Shown here: positions 8,609 to 17,964 of the stretch, piece after piece
Layout: the number at the start of each line of letters is the position of its first letter
Numbering within the stretch: position 1 is the stretch's first letter
Assembly (NCBI GenBank): GCA_000526575.1
Contig: JAGI01000002.1
Location: 2,279,501-2,343,500, forward strand
Reading direction: 5' to 3'
Length of the DNA: 64,000 nt
Source: Clostridium sp. 12(A)
GTDB lineage: Bacteria; Bacillota; Clostridia; Lachnospirales; Lachnospiraceae
The notes under the pieces: generated by a model
Seen by the model: the letters and a program-made list of their open reading frames with translations, nothing else
Database searches by the model: none
What the model was told of the DNA's origin: nothing
Made by a program: the position numbers and the translations under genes

Positions 8609-9631
8609 TTATAAGGATAATACCGGAATGTCTGTGCCGTATAAGAGCTTAACCCCATAATGATCTGCATATTCCGTCCATAGCAGGTTCTTCTCCTGTC
8701 TGGTGGTTATAAAATAATCTGCATTGGTAAACAGGCCTCTTACATCGCCTTGGGGTACGGAGTCTATTATCATGATATCCTCTTCCCAGCCATTATAATC
8801 CTTTAACGCATCTAAGAGTGCAGCTTTGTCTCCCTCACCCTCTGGCACTGTGGGAAGATAAAGAATCAGCCTTAAGCTGTGAGGCGTCTTTGGATAGGCA
8901 TAAAATTCCTTTAAGACCTTCTGCCAAACAGAGAAGGGCTCCTTATGATCCATAATAAAAAGTATGTTCTTTCTTTCCTCTTTCTCAAAAACAGGAATCA
9001 CCTGATTCCAGGAATCTCTGGCATTCTGATGCCATTTGCCGATAAAGGTCTCCACCGGCTGAAAGAAATCCTCTCTCCGGGACTGAATGGTTTCCTGATC
9101 CCAGTTCCACCACCCGATCTCACTAAAAGCTTCTCTCTGTTCTTCGGGAAACCGGTATCCAATGATCTTTGCCGGATTCCCTGCCACAATGGCGTAAGCC
9201 GGGACATCCTTTGTCACCACGCTTTCCGCGCCTATGATGGCACCGTTATGAATGGTGATGCCGCTTATAATGGTAACGCCATGCCCCACCCAGACGTCAT
9301 TTTGAATGAGCACACTGCCCTTTCGTTTCAGCCTGCTGGGTCTTGCCTCCTGAAGAAGAGAAGGGCTTCCCTGAAATACGGATTTATAATCATGGTTTAA
9401 ATTAACGAGGAATGTGATTTTCTCTGCGAGAGCGCAGTATTTACCGATTTGTATACAATGTACACCTTCTGCATAATTAAAATTAATTCCAGACTGGATC
9501 TCAGCACCTACAATGTAGCTGTCAATATCCAGCTGCAAAAGGGGAAACGTTTTGTCTGTTCCTGGTACCGGCAGCGGACACACCGTTGCCTGTCTGATCG
9601 TAAATGGATTGTAATAAACACCCTGAATCAT
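8609..9631 (-). CDS. left-handed beta-helix acyltransferase (CatB/Vat-like) with an extra C-terminal domain
   Basis: 340 residues from an ATG 6 bases after AAAGGAG; a longer frame starting upstream lacks a ribosome site. Residues 40-180 form a hexapeptide-repeat acetyltransferase, with NDVWVGHGVTIISG and AIVAGNPAKIIGYRF typical of xenobiotic O-acetyltransferases (CatB, Vat). These families are about 210 residues long. The remaining 130 or so residues (from about NILFIMDHKEPFS) are not part of that fold and resemble the nucleotide-binding half of a GT-B glycosyltransferase, ending in FTNADYFITTRQEKN. The substrate is unknown; a role in modifying surface sugars fits better than drug resistance. 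It separates relA from the MBL gene. Confidence 0.75.
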   Translation of the reverse strand: MIQGVYYNPFTIRQATVCPLPVPGTDKTFPLLQLDIDSYIVGAEIQSGINFNYAEGVHCIQIGKYCALAEKITFLVNLNHDYKSVFQGSPSLLQEARPSRLKRKGSVLIQNDVWVGHGVTIISGITIHNGAIIGAESVVTKDVPAYAIVAGNPAKIIGYRFPEEQREAFSEIGWWNWDQETIQSRREDFFQPVETFIGKWHQNARDSWNQVIPVFEKEERKNILFIMDHKEPFSVWQKVLKEFYAYPKTPHSLRLILYLPTVPEGEGDKAALLDALKDYNGWEEDIMIIDSVPQGDVRGLFTNADYFITTRQEKNLLWTEYADHYGVKLLYGTDIPVLSL

Positions 9632-9681
9632 AAGATTCTCCTTTCGATCAAGAAACATCGGCCAAAATAGAGAAAACTGCG

Positions 9682-12006
9682 CTATCCCGCAGTCCTCTCA
9701 ATGTCTATAACTCCTTCGATTTGTCTCAGTTTATCTACCAGTTTTCCAAGCTCCTCCACTCCATGAATGTCAAAGGTCATGGTAATCGTAGCCTTGCCCT
9801 GCTTGTTGGTTCTGGAATTCATAGAGGTGATATCAATCTGACGTTCCGTAAATACCTTTGAAATATCTACGAACATACCGATACGGTTGTTTGCAAAAAT
9901 CTTGATTTCTGAGGAATAACGCTCTTTCGTTGCCTCGCCTTCCTGCTCCTGCCATTCTGCATCAATGAGACGGTTTCTTTCATCTTCCGGAAGATTGAAC
10001 ACGTTCACGCAGTCAGTTCTGTGAATGGAAATTCCTCTTCCTCTGGTTACGAAGCCTACGATCTCATCTCCAGGTACCGGACTGCAGCACTTGGAAAAAC
10101 GAACCGCAAGGTCATGAATGCCCTTTACCACAATTCCGCTGCCAGAACGTCTCTTAATGGGCAGTTTACTGCTCATGTCCTCAATATCATTTAAAATGGT
10201 ATGATCCGTTACGTCCTTTTTCAGCTTTTTATCCCGTTCATCAATCATCTTATTGATGACCTGGCCTTCTTTTAAGCCGCCGTGTCCAATGGAAGCAAGC
10301 ACAGATTCCCAGTCACGGAAGGCATAACGCTTCATTACTTTTTCCTGATATTCCGGCTTGTTGATGTCAGGATAATTAATTCCCTTTGTCTTACAGTAAC
10401 GGTCCACCATTTCCTTGCCACGGAGAATGTTATCTTCCTTAAGCTCCGTCTTGAACCACTGGTTGATCTTATTCTTGGCCTGAGTACTTTTCACCATATT
10501 CAGCCAGTCCCTGCTGGGACCCTTGCTGTTTTGAGAAGTAATGATCTCAACCTGATCTCCGTTCTGGATCACATACTCAATGTTCACCAGCTTCCCATTC
10601 ACTCGTGCGCCTACCATCTTATTGCCTACCGCACTGTGGATGGAGTATGCAAAGTCAATGGGGGTGGAACCGCTTGGTAAGTTCTTTACGTCGCCGGAAG
10701 GGGTAAAGCAGTAAACGCTGTCAGAGAATAAGTCTAAGTCGCCCTTTACCATGTTTAAAAACTCCATGTTGTCGGACATGTCCTTCTGCCATTCCAGAAT
10801 CTGGCGCAGCCAGCTAAGCTTCTCTTCCTCTTTCGCCGCAGCCACCTGACCGCTTCCGCTCTCCTTATACTTCCAGTGGGCCGCAATACCGTATTCCGCA
10901 GTACGGTGCATCTCATACGTACGGATCTGAATTTCAAACGGCTGACCGTTATTGCCAATCAGAGTGGTGTGTAATGATTGGTACATATTGGGCTTTGGCA
11001 TTGCAATATAATCTTTAAAACGGCCTGGAATGGGTTTATAAAGCTCGTGAATCACACCGAGGGCTGCATAGCAGTCCTTTACGCTTTCCACTATGATCCT
11101 GACAGCAAATAAGTCATAGATCTGATCCAGGGTTTTATTCTGGTTTACCATCTTTTTATAGATACTGAAAAAATGCTTGACGCGGCCGTCCACCTTGCCT
11201 TCAATCCCGGAAGCACTAAGATGCTCCGAAACCTCATCTACAATGCTCTTTACAAAGTATTCCCTGGCATCCTTTTTTAGTGATATTTTCTCTGCCAGTT
11301 CATAGTAAGTTTCGGGGTGAAGATACTTTAAGGACAGATCGTCAAGCTCGATCTTTATCTTGGAAATACCGAGACGGTGGGCAATGGGAGCATAGATTTC
11401 CATGGTCTCCCTGGCCTTATCTTTTTGCTTTTCCGGCTTCATATACTGAAGGGTACGCATGTTATGGAGGCGGTCAGAAAGCTTTATTATGATTACACGG
11501 ATGTCCTTTGCCATGGCAAGGAACATCTTTCTTAAATTCTCTGCCTGAAGCTCCATCTTATCCATGGACCAGGATATCTGGGTCAGCTTTGTAACGCCAT
11601 CCACCAAAAGGGCCACTTCTTCGCCAAACTCTGCCTTCAGCTCATCTAAGGACATTACGGTGTCCTCTACCACATCATGTAGAATCCCAGCGGCAATGGT
11701 CTCTTTGTCCATCTCAAGATCCGCTAAAATAATTGCAACACAAAGAGGGTGAATGATGTAAGGTTCACCCGATTTTCGTTTCTGGTCTTTATGTGCATCG
11801 TAAGCGATCTGATATGCCTTTTTGATCATGGTTAGATCATCGGAAGGATGGTATCGTTTGATACTTTTTACCAACTCTTCATAAAGCACCTCAGGGCTCG
11901 TAAAATCTGCAGGAGCCTCCAATTCAGTATCAAGTCCCCGCTTCTCCCGCTTTGCACTCTCCAAAGCTGCCTTATTATTATTTTCCATCATTGGATAATC
12001 TGCCAT
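9682..12006 (-). CDS. relA: bifunctional (p)ppGpp synthetase/hydrolase
   Basis: 774 residues, the standard RelA/SpoT homologue (Rel) length. Domains in order: HD hydrolase (about 60-200; IIHP and HDVVEDT intact, so hydrolysis is expected), (p)ppGpp synthetase (about 260-380; GRFKDYIAMPKPNMYQSLHT), TGS (about 425-485; VYCFTPSGDVKNLPSG), a conserved cysteine zinc-finger region (VRFSKCCSPVPGD) and a C-terminal ACT domain. It makes and degrades the starvation alarmone and senses ribosomes through its C-terminal half. It lies downstream of the adenosine deaminase gene and begins the run leading to aspS. Confidence 0.97.
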   Translation of the reverse strand: MADYPMMENNNKAALESAKREKRGLDTELEAPADFTSPEVLYEELVKSIKRYHPSDDLTMIKKAYQIAYDAHKDQKRKSGEPYIIHPLCVAIILADLEMDKETIAAGILHDVVEDTVMSLDELKAEFGEEVALLVDGVTKLTQISWSMDKMELQAENLRKMFLAMAKDIRVIIIKLSDRLHNMRTLQYMKPEKQKDKARETMEIYAPIAHRLGISKIKIELDDLSLKYLHPETYYELAEKISLKKDAREYFVKSIVDEVSEHLSASGIEGKVDGRVKHFFSIYKKMVNQNKTLDQIYDLFAVRIIVESVKDCYAALGVIHELYKPIPGRFKDYIAMPKPNMYQSLHTTLIGNNGQPFEIQIRTYEMHRTAEYGIAAHWKYKESGSGQVAAAKEEEKLSWLRQILEWQKDMSDNMEFLNMVKGDLDLFSDSVYCFTPSGDVKNLPSGSTPIDFAYSIHSAVGNKMVGARVNGKLVNIEYVIQNGDQVEIITSQNSKGPSRDWLNMVKSTQAKNKINQWFKTELKEDNILRGKEMVDRYCKTKGINYPDINKPEYQEKVMKRYAFRDWESVLASIGHGGLKEGQVINKMIDERDKKLKKDVTDHTILNDIEDMSSKLPIKRRSGSGIVVKGIHDLAVRFSKCCSPVPGDEIVGFVTRGRGISIHRTDCVNVFNLPEDERNRLIDAEWQEQEGEATKERYSSEIKIFANNRIGMFVDISKVFTERQIDITSMNSRTNKQGKATITMTFDIHGVEELGKLVDKLRQIEGVIDIERTAG

Positions 12007-12062
12007 ATGCCATCACCTTTTTTCTAGCATTCCCAGTATTCATCGTTTTTTAAACGTAGTTA

Positions 12063-13058
12063 TCATTCATTATAATTATTATTGTCGAAAAATGCAATTA
12101 TTTTTTCTTTCTCTTCCTGGTTTAAAAAGGCACCTTCCAAAGCATACCGGTTCATCTGCCTTAAATCTGCCTCTGTAAAGCCCATGTGCTTTTTCATAAG
12201 CTCTGCTTCCTTTAAAAGGCTTGTGTCGGAAACCGTTATGTTATCGGTGTTATAAGTCACACGAATCCCTCTGTCATAAAATGCCTTTAAAGGGTGCTCC
12301 TCAATGGAAGCCACTGCCTTTGTCTGTAGGTTGCTGATCACACACATTTCTAATGTAATCTTTTCCTTTTTTAATAGGTCCATACATGCATCCGACTGTA
12401 TAGCCGCACAGCCGTGGCCGATTCTTTTGGCACCGTAACTCACTGCCTTGATTATATTTTCACAATCCCCGCATTCTCCAGCATGGATGGTAAAAGGAAT
12501 GTCCTTCTCATAAACCTTTTTAAAGAGAGGTTCAAAGTGAGCCATGGGCACCATACCTTCAGGTCCTGCAATATCTACGCCAACCACTCCACGGTTTAAA
12601 TACCCACCTGCAATATCAAAGGTCTCTTCATTTTCTTTATCAGAGCCATTGACCATAGAGCAAAGTAAAATACCTGCCTTTATAGACCCCGCTTCCTTTA
12701 CGCCCTTATCCACTCCACGGATTACGGCTTCCACAACCTTTTCTTTTGTCAGCCCTTTTCTCATGTGAAGCTGAGGCGCGAACCGGATCTCAGTGTAAAT
12801 AAGACCTTGCTTCGCCAGACGTACCACCAGATCCTTTGATGCCAGCTCCAGTGCAGCCTCTGTCTGCAAAAGCTGTGCTGGAAGATCAAAGCATTTTAAG
12901 TAATCCACCAGGCTTTTGCAATCCTCTCCTACGGAAATACTTTCCTTTACACTCCGTCCTTCAAAATCATATCCGATTTCTGCTGCAAGCAGCCTCACCA
13001 CATCTGTTGATAAGGAGCCGTCCAAATGCAGATGGAGATCAGTTTCCAGTCGTTTCAT
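12063..13058 (-). CDS. add: adenosine deaminase
   Basis: 331 residues from an ATG 7 bases after GGAGG; a frame reaching 57 bases further upstream has no ribosome site. It is a TIM-barrel metal-dependent deaminase. The zinc ligands and catalytic residues are visible as DLHLHLDGS (residues 6-14), HAGECGD (about 195), a histidine in RIGHGCA, and TYNTDN (about 275). It converts adenosine to inosine in purine salvage. NTDN in place of NTDD is common in Gram-positive members, so the substrate assignment is likely but not certain (adenine deaminase is related). apt in the same neighbourhood also serves purine salvage. Confidence 0.9.
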   Translation of the reverse strand: MKRLETDLHLHLDGSLSTDVVRLLAAEIGYDFEGRSVKESISVGEDCKSLVDYLKCFDLPAQLLQTEAALELASKDLVVRLAKQGLIYTEIRFAPQLHMRKGLTKEKVVEAVIRGVDKGVKEAGSIKAGILLCSMVNGSDKENEETFDIAGGYLNRGVVGVDIAGPEGMVPMAHFEPLFKKVYEKDIPFTIHAGECGDCENIIKAVSYGAKRIGHGCAAIQSDACMDLLKKEKITLEMCVISNLQTKAVASIEEHPLKAFYDRGIRVTYNTDNITVSDTSLLKEAELMKKHMGFTEADLRQMNRYALEGAFLNQEEKEKIIAFFDNNNYNE

Positions 13059-13132
13059 AACGATTCCTCCTTCCTTCAATGGAAACATTTTATCATATTC
13101 CCGTCCATGCAACAATTAGTTTTATTTATTAC

Positions 13133-13164
13133 TTAAAATGGCAGACGGTCTTAACCGCCTGCCA
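13133..13164 (-). terminator. terminator of the AEC permease gene
   Basis: On the minus strand TGGCAG-CGGT pairs with ACCG-CTGCCA around a four-base loop and is followed by TTTT. It begins 2 bases after the permease stop codon. Confidence 0.85.
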
Positions 13165-13165
13165 G

Positions 13166-14074
13166 CTATAGAAACATACACCACAAAGGAATGGTCACTA
13201 AAGATAAAAGAGTTGTTACGACAACACACTTTGTAGCAAAAATATAATCACCGCCGTATTTTGCTGCCAATATAGCAGTGGTACTTCCCGCAGGCATTCC
13301 AGCTAACAATACAGATACTCCAAGTAGCATTGGATCAACGGAAAAGAGACGGCAGGAAAGAAACACAAGGAGGGGAATGAAAAATAAACGGATTACCGTA
13401 TATTTAACAATTCCCCAGTCCAGGATACTCTTAAGCTTCACCTCTGCCAGTATGGTTCCAATTAATACCATGGAAACTGTAGTAGTACAGCCACCCACGC
13501 CTCTTATGGTATGCTCCAGAAACAGAGGCATCTGAATCTGGGTGATTAAAAAGAACATTCCGATATAGACTGCTATGATACAAGGGTGGGTCATAACCTT
13601 TTTCACTATGGTCTTTCTATCCGGACTCTCTGTAAAATAGGATACTCCGGCAGACCACATGACTATTCTCTGGGGGATTAGGAATATAGAGGCAAACATA
13701 AGTCCCTGTGCCCCGTAAACACCTTCGGCAATGGGGTTGCCCATAAATCCTGCATTGGAACAGACCGTACCGTATTGGAGTACTTTTTTCCGTCCCTCCT
13801 CCTCCTTGTTATATAGTACATTCGCAAGGAAGAGGCACACCACCTGAATCAAGGTCGCAATCACCAGTATGACAGCAAACTTTTTTAAAACCGTTATATT
13901 GAATTCAATCAAAAAGGAGCTGATAATATTACAGGGCAGGATAAGGTAAATCACCAGATCCGTAAGCACTGCCTTTGCTTCCTCATGAAGAATCCCTTGT
14001 TTCCGAAGAATAATGCCTGCTGCCACAAGCAGAAATAGCATTCCCTGGAGATTCATTAGACTGCTGTAATCCAT
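13166..14074 (-). CDS. AEC family transporter (auxin efflux carrier type)
   Basis: About 302 residues with some ten hydrophobic segments in two five-helix halves, as in the AEC/Mem_trans family. GTVCSNAGFMGNPIAEGVYG in the middle and the closing AGMPAGSTTAILAAKYGG match the conserved crossover regions. Bacterial members carry malate, other small organic acids or amino acids; the substrate is not readable here. The ATG at 14074 is 8 bases from AAGAAGAG. A GTG nine bases upstream overlaps the stop codon of the GltD-like gene and is an alternative start. Either way the two genes are coupled. Confidence 0.88.
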   Translation of the reverse strand: MDYSSLMNLQGMLFLLVAAGIILRKQGILHEEAKAVLTDLVIYLILPCNIISSFLIEFNITVLKKFAVILVIATLIQVVCLFLANVLYNKEEEGRKKVLQYGTVCSNAGFMGNPIAEGVYGAQGLMFASIFLIPQRIVMWSAGVSYFTESPDRKTIVKKVMTHPCIIAVYIGMFFLITQIQMPLFLEHTIRGVGGCTTTVSMVLIGTILAEVKLKSILDWGIVKYTVIRLFFIPLLVFLSCRLFSVDPMLLGVSVLLAGMPAGSTTAILAAKYGGDYIFATKCVVVTTLLSLVTIPLWCMFL

Positions 14075-14079
14075 TCCTG

Positions 14080-15303
14080 TCACTCTTCTTTAAATTTCAT
14101 ATATTCGTCCATGGCCTGCGCGACTCTCTTAGAATAAGCCACTGCCTCAACAACCGTTCTGGCTCCCAGAACCACATCACCGGAAGCAAAAACACCTGGT
14201 ATTGTAGTACGTCCATCCTCGTCGGTCATAAGTAGACCGTTCTGGCTGGCCTTTAAGCCCTCTGTGGTGCTCACCAGCTTGCTCTTTGGCCCCTGGCTGA
14301 TGGAGATGATGGTGGAATCCGCATAAACCTGATCCCGCTCCTCTTCCATTCCAATCTGTTTTCCTTCTTCATCATAAAGTATTGTCTCAAATACAGGACC
14401 GTCATCTGTGATTTCAACAATCTGCTTACCAAACTGAAAATTAGCTCCATCAAGCTTTGCATAGGCTGTCTCATGTTCGCTGGCATTGCTGTGGAGACCT
14501 CTGGCGTAAAGTGTCACCTTTCTTGCTCCGTGGCGGATTACGGTTCTGGCCACATCCATGGCAGAGTTGCCCACACCAATGATAGCTACCTTATCTCCTA
14601 AATCATAAGCATCCGGATTTGCCAGATAATCAATGGCATAGTGAACATTACCAAGGGATTCTCCCTTAACACCCAGGGTCTTTGGTCTCCATACTCCGGT
14701 TCCGATAAAAATACTCTGGTAACCATCCCGAACCAGGTCTTTGATTTCCAAGGCGGTTCCGATGGCTGTGTTGGGGCGAATCTTCACTCCGATATCCACC
14801 AGTTTCTTTTTATAACGTTCCAGGATTGTCTTTGGCAGTCTGAAATCCGGGATTCCATACTGGAGAACGCCTCCAACCTTATCCTTTGCATCAAATATGG
14901 TTACGCTGTAGCCTTCCTTGGTCAAGTAAATGGCAATGGTGATTCCTGCAGGACCTGCACCGATGACTGCTACTTTCTTCCCGTTCTTTGGCTTGCATTC
15001 GATCTTGATTTTATCAAAAATAGTATCCGATATATAATTTTCAATGCTGCTGATATGAACCGACTGTCCTTTTTTTCCAAGAATGCAGTGGCCCTCGCAT
15101 TGTTTTTCATGATTGCACACCAGAGAACATACGAGAGACAGAGGATTGTTGCTAAATAACATCTCTCCTGCATCATTAAGATCTCCGTTCTTAAAAGCCT
15201 GAATCATCTGAGGAATTGGAGTATTAATGGGGCAGCCCTGACGGCACAAAGGTTTCTTACAATTTAAACATCTATTTGCTTCATCAATTACATGTACGGC
15301 CAT
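14080..15303 (-). CDS. NAD(P)-dependent oxidoreductase, glutamate synthase small-subunit type
   Basis: 407 residues. The N-terminus has the GltD-type cysteine pattern CLNCKKPLCRQGCP (residues 13-26), then CSLVCNHEKQCEGHC, ligands for two 4Fe-4S clusters. A FAD Rossmann motif follows (VAVIGAGPAGITIAIYL, about 111-127) and an NADPH-binding motif (VAIIGVGNSAMDVA, about 243). The usual GltD is about 490 residues, so this is the short stand-alone form common in clostridia, which can act as an electron-transfer module for other enzymes. No glutamate synthase large subunit is adjacent. Coupled to the AEC permease downstream. Confidence 0.87.
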   Translation of the reverse strand: MAVHVIDEANRCLNCKKPLCRQGCPINTPIPQMIQAFKNGDLNDAGEMLFSNNPLSLVCSLVCNHEKQCEGHCILGKKGQSVHISSIENYISDTIFDKIKIECKPKNGKKVAVIGAGPAGITIAIYLTKEGYSVTIFDAKDKVGGVLQYGIPDFRLPKTILERYKKKLVDIGVKIRPNTAIGTALEIKDLVRDGYQSIFIGTGVWRPKTLGVKGESLGNVHYAIDYLANPDAYDLGDKVAIIGVGNSAMDVARTVIRHGARKVTLYARGLHSNASEHETAYAKLDGANFQFGKQIVEITDDGPVFETILYDEEGKQIGMEEERDQVYADSTIISISQGPKSKLVSTTEGLKASQNGLLMTDEDGRTTIPGVFASGDVVLGARTVVEAVAYSKRVAQAMDEYMKFKEE

Positions 15304-15494
15304 TGGAGTTTTCCTTTCTCTAACTGTGTTTATGAAATTGCTGCAATATGGTCAGCATGTGTTTTAATTCATACTATAACATAGTAAAAATCATAAAATC
15401 AATAGCCACACAAAATGTATCGAAAAAAATAAATTTTGATAAAAATATATCGATATAACCCTGAATTGTGTGATAAAATTGTCATTCTATTCAT

Positions 15495-15552
15495 AAACAG
15501 GGAATACCAAAAGCAGGTGTATGATACACGCAGCCTTTCGCATTCCCTGTTT
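15495..15552 (-). terminator. long imperfect hairpin after apt
   Basis: AAACAGGGAAT at 15495 pairs with ATTCCCTGTTT ending at 15552. The inner part contains a second near-perfect pair, GTGTAT-g-ATACAC. It lies 14 bases after the apt stop codon. There is no good T run on the minus strand, so it may act as an RNA 3'-end stabiliser instead of a strong terminator. Confidence 0.5.
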
Positions 15553-15565
15553 ACCTTCTATCTAT

Positions 15566-16090
15566 TTACTTTCCTTCGTAGACAATCAGTGATTCCACAT
15601 CATAGTCCTTAAGTTTTTCTCTTCCTTCTAATCCGGCAAGCTCCATGATAAAGCAGATTTTAACAATCTCTCCGCCCAGCTCTTCCACCAGCTTGATGAT
15701 TGCTTCAATGGTTCCGCCAGTGGCAATCAGGTCATCAATGATAACGATCTTCTGGCCCGGTTTAATGGAATCTTTGTGAATCTCAATGGTTGCAGTGCCA
15801 TACTCCAGCGCATAATCCATGGAAAGCACTTCTCTTGGAAGCTTTCCTTTTTTACGTACGGGTATAAAGCCCTTATGTTCTGCATATGCCACTGGAACGC
15901 CGAATATAAAGCCTCTGGATTCTGGTCCAATGACAGAATCATACTCTACTCCTTCAAGCATCTTGCGAACACCATCGACTGCCAGGGAGAGTCCGTCGGG
16001 ATCTTCCAGTATGGTAGTCACGTCACGGAATATGATTCCTTCTTCCGGAAAATCCGGAATACTAGCGACATAATCTTCTAATTTTTTCAT
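15566..16090 (-). CDS. apt: adenine phosphoribosyltransferase
   Basis: 174 residues, the usual Apt length. The PRPP-binding loop is visible as VIIDDLIATGGT near residues 115-126 and the flexible-loop region as RKKGKLPREV near 78-87. It joins adenine and PRPP to give AMP. The start ATG follows GAGGTATAAGAA. Gene order apt-relA is common in Firmicutes; here three other genes separate them. Confidence 0.96.
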   Translation of the reverse strand: MKKLEDYVASIPDFPEEGIIFRDVTTILEDPDGLSLAVDGVRKMLEGVEYDSVIGPESRGFIFGVPVAYAEHKGFIPVRKKGKLPREVLSMDYALEYGTATIEIHKDSIKPGQKIVIIDDLIATGGTIEAIIKLVEELGGEIVKICFIMELAGLEGREKLKDYDVESLIVYEGK

Positions 16091-16202
16091 TTCTTATACC
16101 TCATGTTTTATAGTTTTCATCAGTGTTAAAGCACAACCTTACCTATTATAGCGCAAACCTTGTTTCCAGGCAAATATTGTTTTTTCCCAATTTCATATTT
16201 TT

Positions 16203-16242
16203 ACAAAAGGAATGCCTTCCGCATTATATGGCGGAAGGCATA
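16203..16242 (-). terminator. terminator of xerD
   Basis: ATGCCTTCCGC pairs with GCGGAAGGCAT, 11 bp with no mismatch, and is followed on the minus strand by TCCTTTTG. Confidence 0.85.
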
Positions 16243-16259
16243 GGAATGTTCCAAAAAAC

Positions 16260-17147
16260 CTAGCCTCTGGGATGGACTCCCGTATAGGCCCGGCGAACTG
16301 CTTCTTTTTGAGCGTAATTCATATACATCTGGGTGGTAGCCATATCCGAATGTCCAAGCATGGCCTGTACCACATGGATGTCTGCTCCGTTTCGTAAAAG
16401 ATGGGCAGCAAAGGAATGTCGTAAGGAGTGAGGCGTGATATCTGCCTTAATCCCAGCCTTATCTCCGTAGAATTTGACAATCTTCCAAAATCCCTGACGG
16501 CTCATGGCCTTTCCGTTACAATTGGTAAACAGCCATTCGCAGTCCTGTTCTTTTAAAAGATACTCTCTTCCTCGTTCCATGTAGGCAGAAAGTGCCAGCT
16601 TAGCCACCTTGCCAAAGGGAATCATGCGCTCCTTATGCTCGTCCCGGCAGGTGATATAGCCTACCGTAAGGTTCACATCGGCTTTTCTCAAATTAATGAG
16701 TTCAGATACCCGGATTCCTGTGGCATAGAGAAGCTCCAGCATGGCCCTGTCCCTAAGCTCTTTCGGTGATTCCCCGTCCGGCTGGCTTAAAAGACAGTTG
16801 ACCTCATCCACCGTCAATATGGTAGGTTCCTTCTTTTCCACCTTGGGAGCCTTAATCAGTTCTGCCGGATCCTTGCCGATGTTGCCCTGCGCGCATTCAT
16901 AATGAAAGAATGCCTTCATGGATGCCAGTGTTCTTGAAATGGTAGTAGTCGCCCTTCCTTCTTTTTCCAGGTATAGGATATAGGAGTTTAAGCTGGTCTT
17001 TGTTACCTTCCCAACCTCCATAATTCCCTGCTGTCCTAAAAAGGATGCCATCTGCAACAAATCCCGCTGATAAGAAACCTCAGTGTTCTTTGAAGTTTTT
17101 TTTATCTCTCTTAAATAAATAATAAAGTGATTGATCTCAACTACCAT
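16260..17147 (-). CDS. xerD: site-specific tyrosine recombinase XerD
   Basis: 295 residues, the standard Xer size. The N-terminal SAM-like DNA-binding domain covers about 1-90. Catalytic residues are all visible: R146 (ATGIRVSEL), H240 and R243 (HSLRH), H266 (LGHSD) and the nucleophile Y275 (QMYMNY). With XerC it resolves chromosome dimers at dif. The position next to spoIIM is the normal one for XerD in clostridia, which argues against a phage integrase. It has its own promoter and terminator. Confidence 0.92.
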   Translation of the reverse strand: MVVEINHFIIYLREIKKTSKNTEVSYQRDLLQMASFLGQQGIMEVGKVTKTSLNSYILYLEKEGRATTTISRTLASMKAFFHYECAQGNIGKDPAELIKAPKVEKKEPTILTVDEVNCLLSQPDGESPKELRDRAMLELLYATGIRVSELINLRKADVNLTVGYITCRDEHKERMIPFGKVAKLALSAYMERGREYLLKEQDCEWLFTNCNGKAMSRQGFWKIVKFYGDKAGIKADITPHSLRHSFAAHLLRNGADIHVVQAMLGHSDMATTQMYMNYAQKEAVRRAYTGVHPRG

Positions 17148-17206
17148 TTCTATACTCCCTAACCGTTCGGTTTAAAAAATGCCCTAAAATAAGGCTTCTT
17201 CCTACC

Positions 17207-17235
17207 ATTATATAGACTATTTTCGATAAAATCAA
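17207..17235 (-). promoter_or_regulatory. sigma-A promoter of xerD
   Basis: On the minus strand TTGATT, a 17-base spacer and a perfect TATAAT, about 60 bases upstream of the xerD start. Confidence 0.8.
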
Positions 17236-17367
17236 ACACATTTTTCCCACTTTACCAGTGTTCTTCCTTCAATTTACATAATACATACAAGATATTGGTC
17301 GCCTTATGGTTCTATTCGCAAGATGTGGTAATTCTGTTGATGTTATTTTCCCATTAATTTTTCCAGT

Positions 17368-17964
17368 CTACAGGACAAATTTTAAGAAAAACGGGTTAAT
17401 CCATGCTTCAAACGCGCTCCCGGCCGCTGTCAGGAGCAGGAGCAGAATCAATGCCGGAATCCGAAAACGCCTCTCCTTTTGGATTCCCCAAAACAGTAAA
17501 ATCCCAAAAACAGGAAGGTAACACAGGCTTTGTGGCATGATTGTCATAAAGAAAATGGGAAGCCCCATAAGCCCTTTTTGAACGGTTATAACAGAAAGGA
17601 CAAATCCCATGGAAAACCCTGCCAGGCCCATGAAGGTACAAAATAACGGAAGTGCATAAGCTGTCATGCCTATAAGCCAGATAATCCATACCTCCATCAC
17701 TCTTTGGCTTACGACCTGTCCAAAAAGCTGCATGCGTTCTTCTTTTCCCAGGTTCACATTCCGGTTAAGCAGCCCTAAATAATATCCTGCCTCATCTGCA
17801 AAGGAAGAATACCACAAATTTGCCATGACCGTTCCTGTGGTGAGACCGATAAAAAAGCAGATCAGGTAGATATCCCAAGTCCTGGTGCTCCGGTAAACCT
17901 TCCAATAATTGTTCTCCGTTCTTCTGCCAAAACGAAATCTTATTTGATGTAATAAACTGGCCAT
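17368..17964 (-). CDS. spoIIM: stage II sporulation protein M
   Basis: 198 residues with about five membrane-spanning segments, starting near residue 33 (TWDIYLICFFIGLTTGT) as in the SpoIIM/DUF95 family (the Bacillus protein is about 214). SpoIIM works with SpoIID and SpoIIP in peptidoglycan remodelling during forespore engulfment. Its presence next to xerD is the usual clostridial arrangement and indicates an endospore former. The ribosome site AGGGGG lies inside the 3' arm of the terminator that precedes the gene. Confidence 0.88.
   Translation of the reverse strand: MASLLHQIRFRFGRRTENNYWKVYRSTRTWDIYLICFFIGLTTGTVMANLWYSSFADEAGYYLGLLNRNVNLGKEERMQLFGQVVSQRVMEVWIIWLIGMTAYALPLFCTFMGLAGFSMGFVLSVITVQKGLMGLPIFFMTIMPQSLCYLPVFGILLFWGIQKERRFRIPALILLLLLTAAGSAFEAWINPFFLKFVL

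Noticed and set aside
8609-9631. Antibiotic resistance acetyltransferase (chloramphenicol or streptogramin)
   Set aside because: The fold matches but the C-terminal domain and housekeeping context do not support a resistance role.
16260-17147. Tyrosine recombinase as a possible integrase of the tail cluster
   Set aside because: It is 19 kb away, in the conserved spoIIM-xerD setting, and has XerD length and motifs.
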